Positions 32,855-39,664 of a stretch of 39,664 nt of DNA are shown here, in pieces. This DNA comes from CAJXTB01 sp047626195. Its GTDB lineage: Bacteria; Myxococcota_A; UBA796; GCA-2862545. Location: assembly GCA_047626195.1 (NCBI GenBank), contig JBLHSN010000012.1:1-39664 (forward strand), in the 5' to 3' direction. The notes under the pieces are model-generated. The model did no database searches and was not told the origin of the DNA. It worked only from the letters and a program-made list of their open reading frames with translations. Both the position numbers and the translations under genes were made by a program. Numbering within the stretch: position 1 is the stretch's first letter; every line of letters begins with the position of its first letter.

Positions 32855-33882
32855 GTGGAGAAGACATCCTTGAATCATGGGCATTTGATTTGCCGAATGA
32901 CCGTATTGCGACCCGCCCTCCCGACAGACGTTCGGACTCGCGTATGCTTCATGTGCCGCTGTCTGGCAGCGGTCACGAAGACCGCGGTATTCGTGACTTG
33001 GTGACCCTGCTTCGCCCAGGAGACCGTCTCGTTGTCAACAACACGCGGGTCATGGCTGCCCGTCTGCACGGGGCCCGGGCTACCGGTGGACGTGTTGAGT
33101 TCGTCGTTCTTTCACCAGGTCCTGGGCCGATACCTGCGCTTGCCCGTCCGGCGAAGAAGCTGAAAGTGGGCGATGTTATCCGCTTGGACTCGGGCGATAC
33201 GGTGACCATCGTGACCGCCGCTATAGAGGGCGTACTGACCTTCCTTCCATCCGCCCCCATCGTAGACATCATGGAGCGAGCAGGGGAGCTACCGCTGCCG
33301 CCGTACATGGAGCGGCCGGCAGATGCCGCGGACAGTGAGCGCTACCAAACGGTTTACGCCGGTCCGCTCGGGGCCGCGGCCGCACCTACCGCGGGGCTTC
33401 ACTTTGATGAGGCGCTGCTGAGTGAGCTTGCTGCCATGGACATTGGCCTCACGCGGGTCACCCTGCACGTGGGCCTTGGTACGTTCCGTCCCCTTCGCGA
33501 CGAAGACATTGTTCGGGGTTCGCTGCATAGCGAGTCGACGATCGTGTCGGAGGCCGCCGCAATTGAGATTGCGGCAACCCGTTCGGCCGGTGGGCGGATT
33601 ATTGCGGTCGGGACCACCAGCGCCCGGACGTTGGAGAGCTCGACCCCCGTTGGGGCGACGGCTCCCGAGCCCGGACAGCGCGACACCACCTTGTTCATTC
33701 GTCCGCCGTATACTTTTCGCGGCCTCGACGGCCTTCTGACCAACTTTCACCTGCCGCGCAGCTCGCTGCTGATGCTCGTGGCGAGCCTGTGCGGCAAAGA
33801 CCGCCTGTTCGCCGCTTATCAGCACGCCATACACAGCGGCTACCGGTTCTACTCCTATGGCGATGCCATGCTGCTCCTATGA
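32851..33882 (+). CDS. queA: S-adenosylmethionine:tRNA ribosyltransferase-isomerase
   Basis: A 343-residue QueA, which makes epoxyqueuosine in tRNA from preQ1 and SAM. Signatures are the N-terminal FDLPNDRIATRPPDRR, VVNNTRVMAARLHG, APTAGLHFDEALLSEL, THVTLHVGLGTF-type segment reading RVTLHVGLGTFRPL, GTTSARTLES, and the C-terminal LLTNFHLPRSSLLMLVASLCG. The length matches the family. The ATG overlaps the lipoprotein stop and lies at the end of the 21-base repeats, so its translation may depend on the upstream gene; an AGGA within the last repeat is the only ribosome-site-like sequence and is rather far. It is followed by tgt in the conserved queA-tgt order. Confidence 0.95.
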   Translation: MSGEDILESWAFDLPNDRIATRPPDRRSDSRMLHVPLSGSGHEDRGIRDLVTLLRPGDRLVVNNTRVMAARLHGARATGGRVEFVVLSPGPGPIPALARPAKKLKVGDVIRLDSGDTVTIVTAAIEGVLTFLPSAPIVDIMERAGELPLPPYMERPADAADSERYQTVYAGPLGAAAAPTAGLHFDEALLSELAAMDIGLTRVTLHVGLGTFRPLRDEDIVRGSLHSESTIVSEAAAIEIAATRSAGGRIIAVGTTSARTLESSTPVGATAPEPGQRDTTLFIRPPYTFRGLDGLLTNFHLPRSSLLMLVASLCGKDRLFAAYQHAIHSGYRFYSYGDAMLLL

Positions 33883-34984
33883 ACTCCAAGCGACCTGCGG
33901 AACGGCACGTGCCGGTACGCTGACCCTGACCCATGGCACTGTGCCAACACCCGCGTTTATGCCGGTTGGAACACGAGCTGCGGTGCGCGCTCTGACGCCG
34001 ACGCAGGTCAAAGAGACGGGGGCGCACATTGTGCTGTCCAACACCTACCACCTGTGGGAGCGGCCTGGGCACGAGCTCATCGGGCGGCTCGGAGGTCTTC
34101 ACCGGTTCATGGACTGGGACGGTCCCATCTTGACGGATTCGGGTGGTTTTCAGGTGTTTTCGCTGCGTAAGCACGTCAAACTCAGCGAAGAAGGAGTGCG
34201 TTTTACCAGCCAGATCGATGGTACCAAGCGGTTCTTGACGCCAGAAGTGGCTATCGAGATTCAGGAGACCCTTGGAGTCGACGTTGCCATGGTTCTCGAC
34301 GAGTGCATTGAGTGGCCGGCGACCCGAGAGCGCGTCGCCGACAGCACGGCTCGCACGACTCGCTGGCTGCACCGAGCCCTTGCGGCGCGGAAACACGCGG
34401 ACCGGACAGCTATGTTCGGAATCGTACAGGGCGGTGTTTATGAAGACCTGCGCAAGGCTCATGCCGAGGAACTCACAGAGCTGGACTTGGACGGCTACGC
34501 GATTGGCGGGCTGTCGGTCGGTGAAGGACACGCCGATCTGATCGCCATGGCCTCGCTGTCGGCACAGTTTCTTCCCGCCGACAAAGTTCGATACTTAATG
34601 GGCGTTGGTTACCCGAAAGACCTGGTTGCTGCCGTTCTTTCAGGTGTTGACCTCTTCGATTGTGTTCTGCCGACTCGGTCGGCACGTCATGCGCAGCTGT
34701 TCACGTCCGTGGGCCGGTTGAACATCAAGAATGCCCGTCACAAAGACTCCGACGAGCCTCTCGATCCCAACTGTGCATGCATGACCTGCCAGCGGTTTAG
34801 CCGCGCCTACCTGCATCACTTGGTGAAGATTCGCGAGGGTCTAGGCGACACGCTGCTCACACTTCACAATCTGACCTACTACCAACACCTGATGGCTAGG
34901 CTGCGCCAAGCGATTGTCGATGACAACCCCGCCCGGCTGCAGGCCCTCGCCGATGAGGCCGAAACTGCCGGTCGTCCCACGTAG
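33857..34984 (+). CDS. tgt: tRNA-guanine transglycosylase
   Basis: A 375-residue enzyme that swaps G34 for preQ1 in tRNAs for Asn, Asp, His and Tyr. Evidence is FMPVGTRAAVRALTP near residue 34, LSNTYHLWERPG (60-71), the general acid/base region LTDSGGFQVFSL (92-103, Asp94), GIVQGGVYEDLR, IGGLSVGEG, YLMGVGYPKDL and FDCVLPTRSARHA with the nucleophile Asp. The zinc site is CACMTC followed by His. The start ATG at 33857 overlaps queA by 26 bases; an alternative ATG at 33863 would remove two residues and cannot be excluded. Confidence 0.95.
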   Translation: MAMPCCSYELQATCGTARAGTLTLTHGTVPTPAFMPVGTRAAVRALTPTQVKETGAHIVLSNTYHLWERPGHELIGRLGGLHRFMDWDGPILTDSGGFQVFSLRKHVKLSEEGVRFTSQIDGTKRFLTPEVAIEIQETLGVDVAMVLDECIEWPATRERVADSTARTTRWLHRALAARKHADRTAMFGIVQGGVYEDLRKAHAEELTELDLDGYAIGGLSVGEGHADLIAMASLSAQFLPADKVRYLMGVGYPKDLVAAVLSGVDLFDCVLPTRSARHAQLFTSVGRLNIKNARHKDSDEPLDPNCACMTCQRFSRAYLHHLVKIREGLGDTLLTLHNLTYYQHLMARLRQAIVDDNPARLQALADEAETAGRPT

Positions 34985-35089
34985 GAGAGGGGTGGCGACG
35001 TGTCAATGAGCGGTTAAGGCCCGCCGCCCTTCACCTAGTCGGGGTTGACCGCGGCCCAGCCGTGCTTCGTTCCCCCGTCCGAGGATGCC

Positions 35090-35422
35090 ATGCCACCGGT
35101 GACTACAACCGATTTACTGCTTACCCTAGACGCTCCGGCGGCTGGAGGTTCCACCATGATTCAGAACATCGTTCTGATGGTCGCCGCACTGGGGATTGGC
35201 TACTTTTTCTTTGTTCGACCTGCCCAGCAAGAGGGCAAGGCGAAAGAAGCCCTCGCGTCGTCTCTGGTTGCCGGAGACAAGGTCGTCACTGCGAGCGGGA
35301 TGCATGGCGTCATCGCGGAAGTGAAGGCGGAAACTGTTCTTGTGGCCGTTGGTGACAACAAGGTCCGAATTGAGTTTGAGAAGTCGTCCATCCTGAGTCG
35401 TAACGACTCAGCGACGGCGTAG
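35090..35422 (+). CDS. yajC: Preprotein translocase subunit YajC
   Basis: A 110-residue YajC, the small inner-membrane partner of SecDF. After a short Thr/Ala/Gly-rich N-terminus, one membrane segment (MIQNIVLMVAALGIGYFFF, about 23-41) leads into RPAQQEGKAKEALASSLVAGDKV, VTASGMHGVI and VRIEFEKSSIL, the typical YajC core. The start at 35090 gives the usual N-terminal length before the membrane segment; an internal ATG at 35157 has a better ribosome site (GGAGG seven bases upstream) and could be the true or an additional start. Located 9 bases before secD, the normal context. Confidence 0.9.
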   Translation: MPPVTTTDLLLTLDAPAAGGSTMIQNIVLMVAALGIGYFFFVRPAQQEGKAKEALASSLVAGDKVVTASGMHGVIAEVKAETVLVAVGDNKVRIEFEKSSILSRNDSATA

Positions 35423-35431
35423 GGAGCTCTC

Positions 35432-37810
35432 TTGGAAGGCGTCAACTGGTTTCGAATGAGCATTATCGGCCTGCTGTTTGCAGTGTCCGCATACGTGCTG
35501 TTGCCCACTGTTTTACAGGTCGACCCCGACCGCGGCGAGGCCGAAGTTGTCGGCCCCGCTGAGCGTGTGGACCTCGCACCTGACCTCGATCTGGAGCTCA
35601 TTGTCTCCGGGGACGCTGCAGCCGCGGCCGAGGTCATTGGGCGACGTCTTGCGGAGATGGACATCCCAACGGAGCGCGTTCGCGAGAGCGCCGGTCGTGT
35701 ACAGGTTGTCCTCACCCCGGGTAGCTCCCGGGTAGACGTAGAAAGCGCGCTGCAATGGACCGGTAAGGTCGGCGTGCACCGCTTGTCGGACGTCGCTGCA
35801 GCCATGGGCTGGGACGACCCTGTCGAGGTTGACGCATCGCTAAGTGCCACCCTCGCAGAGCCGCTCGCAGCTGCCGGCGGAACGGTGGCCGTGCTTGAAG
35901 GCGCCAACATTCCCGGCACTGTCGTCAGCATCACGACCATGGCTCCCGCACGTGGCGAGGGCCAGTCTCTCCGCGCCGTGCTTGCCGCACCACGTGACTC
36001 GGACGAACCGCTGGTTCTGAGCATGGACGGACTGGCCTTCGGTTTCGGTCTTGGCCGCACCGAGATCTCCATCCTGCCGTTCAGCGAACAGGATGAACTC
36101 CCGGCTGTGCTTCGCAGCGGTGAGCTGCCCAGCAGCATCGAGTTTGTCGAAGTCGAAGAGGTCGCTTCCCAGCAGGACATGATCGACGGTCTGGAAGTTG
36201 TCGAAAACAACGTCCCGTCCTGGCTGCTTGCTGTTCTTCCCGACACCCGGATGAACTTGGGCATCGACCTCCAGGGTGGCCTAGACCTCACCCTCCAGGT
36301 GGAGCTTGACCAAGCTGTGTTGTCGCAGGCATCGCGTGACGGGTCATTCATGGCCGACCGCGCCGCCGAAGACGGCATCACTCTGACGGAAGTCACCGTG
36401 GACTCGGTCGACCCCATCATCCAGATCACCACCGACGGCAGCTTGTCTGACCTTCAGCGGTGGGTTGCGCAAAACATGCGCGACTACGCATACTCCGAGA
36501 CCAATGACGGTGTTCACGCCTTCGAGATGACCACCGCTCGCGTCCGTGAAGTACACGAGCAGAGCGTGGACCAGGTTCTTGAGACGCTGCGCAAGCGCGT
36601 CGACGCCACTGGCGTCAAGGAACCGGCCATCGTCAAGAAGAGCGGCGGCCGCATCAGCGTCCAGTTGCCCGGTAAGGTCGATCTCGACTCGGCCATTGAC
36701 GCGATTGGAACCACGGCCATTCTCGAGTTCAACCTCGTCGATCCCGACTACGATCTCCGCGCGCTGCGCTTGGCCATCCTCCAAGCCAAGGAAGTCCTTC
36801 CCGAGGCCCAGTTTGGCCACGACCCAACGCTGAACACGTGGTTGGCTCGCAATGGCCACGTCCCGACGGGTCGCAAGGTCATGTTCAAGTACGAAGCCAC
36901 TGAGACTGAGGGAGTGACTGGCCCTATCGAGCGCGATTTTGGCGAGCCTCTTCAGGTCATGAGCGAAGTCATGCTGACGGGTGCGGACATCAACGATGCC
37001 CGCGTGTCCTTCGACCGCAACGGAACTCCGGTCGTCCAGCTGGACCTCAAGCCACGTGGTGGCCAAGTCTTCTGCACCGTGACTCGTGAGAACGTGGGCG
37101 AGCGCTTTGCCATCGCCCTCGATGGTGAGGTCAGCAGCGCACCGAGTATCAACGAGAGCATCTGTGGCGGTTCAGCCCAGATCACGATGGGCAACGGCAT
37201 GGACGCGATGGGCGAGGCCAACAACCTGGCACTCGTTCTCCGCACCGGCTCGCTCGATGCACCGGTGACCATTGGCGAGATTCGCAAGGTCGGCTCACTA
37301 CTCGGTGCAGACGCCATCCGCTCCGGCTCGATCGCTACGGTGATCGGCAGCATCGTCGTCCTGATGTTCATGGTTATTTGGTACCGCAAGGCAGGCTTTC
37401 TGGCCGACATCGCCTTGGTGCTCAACGTCCTGCTCGTCCTCGCTGTCTTGGCCATGTTCGGCGCTACGCTGACCCTGCCGGGCATCGCTGGAATCGCCCT
37501 GACCATTGGTATGGCCGTCGACGCGAACATCATCATCTACGAGCGCATTCGTGAAGAACTGGCCTTAGGGCAGCTCGCTCGCAAGGCAGTCGATGCCGGC
37601 TTCGACAAGGGCCTTGTGGCCGTCGTAGACGCCAACATCACCACCGCCATCGCAGGCATCGTCCTGTACAGCTACGGCACGGGGCCCATCAAGGGCTTCG
37701 CCGTCACTCTGCTGATTGGCATCGGAACCACCCTCATCACGGCGTTGTTCGTGACCCGTACGTTCATGGAGCTTGCCTCGCGCAGCTCCACAGCACGGCT
37801 TCGGCTCTAA
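35432..37810 (+). CDS. secD: Protein translocase subunit SecD with duplicated periplasmic region
   Basis: A 792-residue SecD; E. coli SecD is about 615. It starts at a TTG with AGGGAG upstream. Membrane segment 1 is about 9-27. The family signature LGIDLQGGLDLTLQVE is only at 276-291, leaving an extra 240 residues after TM1. The usual periplasmic region follows: base motif LETLRKRVDATGVKEPAIV (383-401), LTGADINDARVSF (515-527), head FAIALDGEVSSAP (559-571) and LRTGSLDAPVTIGEIRKVGS (603-622). The extra part reads as a second collinear copy: IGRRLAEMDIPTERVRESAG (69-88), LEGANIPGTVVS (155-166), LVLSMDGLAFG (194-204) and LRSGELPSSIEFVEVEEVAS (227-246). TM2-6 follow, with the proton-path Asp in GMAVDANIIIYERIREE (693-709, Asp697). 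It is followed by secF after 12 bases. Confidence 0.95.
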   Translation: MEGVNWFRMSIIGLLFAVSAYVLLPTVLQVDPDRGEAEVVGPAERVDLAPDLDLELIVSGDAAAAAEVIGRRLAEMDIPTERVRESAGRVQVVLTPGSSRVDVESALQWTGKVGVHRLSDVAAAMGWDDPVEVDASLSATLAEPLAAAGGTVAVLEGANIPGTVVSITTMAPARGEGQSLRAVLAAPRDSDEPLVLSMDGLAFGFGLGRTEISILPFSEQDELPAVLRSGELPSSIEFVEVEEVASQQDMIDGLEVVENNVPSWLLAVLPDTRMNLGIDLQGGLDLTLQVELDQAVLSQASRDGSFMADRAAEDGITLTEVTVDSVDPIIQITTDGSLSDLQRWVAQNMRDYAYSETNDGVHAFEMTTARVREVHEQSVDQVLETLRKRVDATGVKEPAIVKKSGGRISVQLPGKVDLDSAIDAIGTTAILEFNLVDPDYDLRALRLAILQAKEVLPEAQFGHDPTLNTWLARNGHVPTGRKVMFKYEATETEGVTGPIERDFGEPLQVMSEVMLTGADINDARVSFDRNGTPVVQLDLKPRGGQVFCTVTRENVGERFAIALDGEVSSAPSINESICGGSAQITMGNGMDAMGEANNLALVLRTGSLDAPVTIGEIRKVGSLLGADAIRSGSIATVIGSIVVLMFMVIWYRKAGFLADIALVLNVLLVLAVLAMFGATLTLPGIAGIALTIGMAVDANIIIYERIREELALGQLARKAVDAGFDKGLVAVVDANITTAIAGIVLYSYGTGPIKGFAVTLLIGIGTTLITALFVTRTFMELASRSSTARLRL

Positions 37811-37822
37811 GGGACACGGAAC

Positions 37823-39091
37823 ATGATTACGCGCATAAAAGACACGCTTGACGGTTCGAAAATCAACTTCGTTGGCTTTCGTTCCTACGCTGCCATTCTC
37901 TCGGTACTGATGGTGCTGGGATCCTGGGGCTTGGTATTCGCTGTCGGTCCCAACTGGGGCATCGACTTTACCGGGGGTACCGAGCTGAAGCTGGGCTTTG
38001 AAGACGATGTCACCATCGCTGATGTCCGCTCTGCCATCTCGTCGATTGGTCTGTCCGATGACGCTGTTCAGCAGGTCAGCGGCGGGCAGCTCAACGAATT
38101 CGACATTCGTATCCAAGACGCTTCGTTTGGGGCCGAGAAGATTCAGAGCGATATTGAGAGCCGCCTCATCGCGAGTTTTGGTGAAGACTGGATTCAAGGC
38201 GAACCCCGATTTGATGCACAGGTGGGCGCTCGCCTGTCGGTCATCCATGGTGGCGACCCCGTCACTCCACAGCAGGTCGCAGATGCTCTGACAGACCTCG
38301 ACGGCGTGCAGGTCGAGCCCGGGCGTGAGTTCAACGAAATCGTGGTGAAGATGCCGGGGCTACCCCAGGTCGTCAAAGCGATGATTGCCGAAGCCATGGG
38401 CGACAGCACGTTCGAGGTCCTCTCCATTGACGCCGTTGGACCCAAGGTTGGCGGTGACTTGCGGACGCAAGGCCTGCTCGCCATCATTGCGACGCTCGCT
38501 TTGGTGCTGTTGTACGTCGGTTTCCGCTTCGACATCGCCTTTGCACCGGGTGCCATTCTAGCGTTGGTGCACGATGTGTCGATTACCATCGGCATCTTCG
38601 TCATCTTGCAGCGTGAAATCAACCTTCCGATGATTGGCGCCTTGCTGACCATCGTTGGCTACTCGCTCAACGACACCATCGTCATCTACGACCGTATTCG
38701 AGAGAACATGGACCGGTACGCACGTACCGAGCTTCCCGAGCTGATCAATACGTCCATCAATGAGACGCTATCGCGCACGTTGGCCACCTCGGTAACTACG
38801 GGCCTAGCCATTGTCGCGTTCATCTTCATGGGTGGCCCGGTCATCCAGAACTTCGCGTTGGCCATGCTCATCGGCATCATCTTCGGTACCTACTCGACGG
38901 TATACGTCGCCAGTCCGACCATCCTGGCGATGCAAGATATTCGCCCATGGCTGAACAAGTTGGTCGCTGGAAACGCAGCCGTTGCCGCGGCCGAAGCAGC
39001 CGAGGCTGCAGAAGACGAGTCGGAGCTCACAGAAAGCGAGAAGCGTCGTCGCGCTCGGGCCGCATTGGTTCGCGAGGGCGATGCGTCGTAG
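37823..39091 (+). CDS. secF: Protein translocase subunit SecF with enlarged periplasmic domain
   Basis: A 422-residue SecF; E. coli SecF is 323. Six membrane segments are present: TM1 about 21-40, then WGIDFTGGTELKL (45-57), the periplasmic P4 region, and TM2-6 with VGYSLNDTIVIYDRIREN (278-295) as the SecF signature. The P4 region is about twice the usual length and reads as two collinear copies: VTIADVRSAISSIGL...GGQLNEFDIRI...FDAQVGARLS (63-139) and VTPQQVADALTDLDGV...GREFNEIVVKM...IDAVGPKVGGDL (147-213). The second copy ends with the standard VGPKVGGDL. After TM6 an Ala/Glu-rich, then basic, cytoplasmic tail (about 385-422) extends beyond the usual end. The ATG follows secD by 12 bases. 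Confidence 0.95.
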   Translation: MITRIKDTLDGSKINFVGFRSYAAILSVLMVLGSWGLVFAVGPNWGIDFTGGTELKLGFEDDVTIADVRSAISSIGLSDDAVQQVSGGQLNEFDIRIQDASFGAEKIQSDIESRLIASFGEDWIQGEPRFDAQVGARLSVIHGGDPVTPQQVADALTDLDGVQVEPGREFNEIVVKMPGLPQVVKAMIAEAMGDSTFEVLSIDAVGPKVGGDLRTQGLLAIIATLALVLLYVGFRFDIAFAPGAILALVHDVSITIGIFVILQREINLPMIGALLTIVGYSLNDTIVIYDRIRENMDRYARTELPELINTSINETLSRTLATSVTTGLAIVAFIFMGGPVIQNFALAMLIGIIFGTYSTVYVASPTILAMQDIRPWLNKLVAGNAAVAAAEAAEAAEDESELTESEKRRRARAALVREGDAS

Positions 39092-39100
39092 GAATCGTGT

Positions 39101-39128
39101 AGGCGAGGTCCGGGTTGTGACCTCGTCT
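39101..39128 (+). terminator. Hairpin downstream of secF
   Basis: AGGCGAGGTC and GACCTCGTCT pair over ten bases (one G-U) around an 8-base loop, 10 bases after the secF stop. There is no T-run after it, so factor-independent termination would be weak; it may end the queA-tgt-yajC-secDF transcript with help from Rho. Confidence 0.5.
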
Positions 39129-39145
39129 CACTACAGGGAGGGAAA

Positions 39146-39664
39146 GTGCTGACACTTCTGTCCACGATTGCGCTAGCTGGAACCGTGTTCGTCAATGGCG
39201 TAGATGTCGGTGATATGCGTGGTCAAACCTTTGAAGATTGCACAGTTGTGTTTGATTCCTCGGGTGACCTGCACATCTCGGCGCCTGGCTACGACATTCA
39301 GGTTCAAACGGCGCCGAGCGGTAGCTCGCCAACACCGGTCTCATTGGCACCGCTGACCCCAACATCAGTGCCCGTTGTGTCGAACCCGACTCCTCCGCAA
39401 CAACGACTTCCCGCTTCCGGGCAAGGCATTGCGGACGGTCAGTGGTGGCTGGTGTCCGATGACAGTGGCAGCCAGGGACACACCGTTGACGTGTTCGTGA
39501 ATGGTGCTCTCGCCCGAACGGTCGCCTCGGGTCAACCTCAGGTGATCCTGGACCTGGGTCCCTTCTTGGTTTACGGCGCCAACCGCGTACACCTGCAGGC
39601 GCAGTCGTCTGCGCCTTCCGGCGGACCGCTTTACGTGTACCTCGGACGGGGTAGCAACGCGTCT
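39146..39664 (+). CDS. Secreted beta-rich protein, 5' part (3' end outside window)
   Basis: An open frame from GTG at 39146 to the last base, 173 codons, so the gene is cut by the window edge. GGAGGGAAA lies directly upstream of the GTG. The first 12 residues (MLTLLSTIALAG if GTG is read as Met) act as a short hydrophobic signal. The next part, GTVFVNGVDVGDMRGQTFED, resembles a PEGA-type beta domain (xVxVNGxxVG). A Pro/Thr/Ser-rich linker follows, then a second domain with QWWLVSDDSGSQGHTVDVFV and VNGALARTV, again with a VNG turn. Exported location is inferred; the function and full length are unknown. Confidence 0.6.
   Translation, partial: MLTLLSTIALAGTVFVNGVDVGDMRGQTFEDCTVVFDSSGDLHISAPGYDIQVQTAPSGSSPTPVSLAPLTPTSVPVVSNPTPPQQRLPASGQGIADGQWWLVSDDSGSQGHTVDVFVNGALARTVASGQPQVILDLGPFLVYGANRVHLQAQSSAPSGGPLYVYLGRGSNAS

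Noticed and set aside
35200..36432. Long open frame on the minus strand opposite yajC and secD
   Set aside because: Ser/Arg/Thr-rich mirror of a coding region with high third-position GC; no ribosome site or domain.

Overview
The window looks like chromosome from a diderm, moderately high-GC bacterium, most likely a member of Myxococcota or a related deltaproteobacterial lineage. That assignment is an inference from style, not from a marker gene. The envelope is Gram-negative: a Skp/OmpH chaperone next to FabZ, several lipobox lipoproteins, a probable outer-membrane barrel and SecDF. The secreted proteins are unusually Cys-rich and Asp-rich (DG-x-DND-x-D...DC repeats, CX8C repeats), a style I associate with Myxococcota. 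A CdaA-CdaR-GlmM c-di-AMP cassette is present. Genes are packed tightly, with many ATGA/GTGA start-stop overlaps and several convergent pairs that abut or overlap. No rRNA, tRNA, CRISPR array, insertion sequence or phage gene was recognised.

Layout. 1-816: C-terminal part of a secreted Cys/Asp-repeat protein. 827-6359: a catabolic group with an enoyl-CoA hydratase/isomerase-fold enzyme, a sodium:solute symporter, a class-III aminotransferase and methylmalonate-semialdehyde dehydrogenase. 6429-10798: pheS-pheT followed by two lipoproteins that share a new-looking four-cysteine domain. 10955-11050: a 31-codon membrane peptide with a strong ribosome site. 11067-14230 (minus): a four-gene unit with a membrane-anchored Pro/Lys-rich protein, two paralogous zinc-ribbon/membrane proteins and a SAM methyltransferase. 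14313-16845: an NhaC-type antiporter, then fabZ and ompH. 16999-19157 (minus): a TIGR02757 protein, a ten-unit CX8C repeat protein and a lipoprotein. 19196-24122 (plus): two unknowns, a Trm112-like protein, an RNHCP protein, TilS and FtsH. 24246-28718 (plus): cdaA-cdaR-glmM-nnrDE. 28695-31473 (minus): a barrel-like protein, a lipoprotein and a HEAT-like repeat protein. 31535-39091 (plus): a lipoprotein with a 21-bp tandem-repeat tail, then queA-tgt-yajC-secD-secF. 39146-end: start of another secreted protein.

How the genes work together. The housekeeping blocks are classical: pheST, tilS-ftsH, cdaA-cdaR-glmM and queA-tgt-yajC-secDF. The departures from the textbook versions are the interesting part. 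SecD carries what reads as a tandem duplication of its whole periplasmic region, and SecF appears to carry a matching duplication of its own periplasmic domain. PheT lacks the usual N-terminal tRNA-binding OB domain. The hydratase-like enzyme lacks both canonical catalytic glutamates. The two zinc-ribbon paralogues with a methyltransferase form an operon of unknown function. All functional assignments come from reading the sequence and recalled family motifs; no database search was run.
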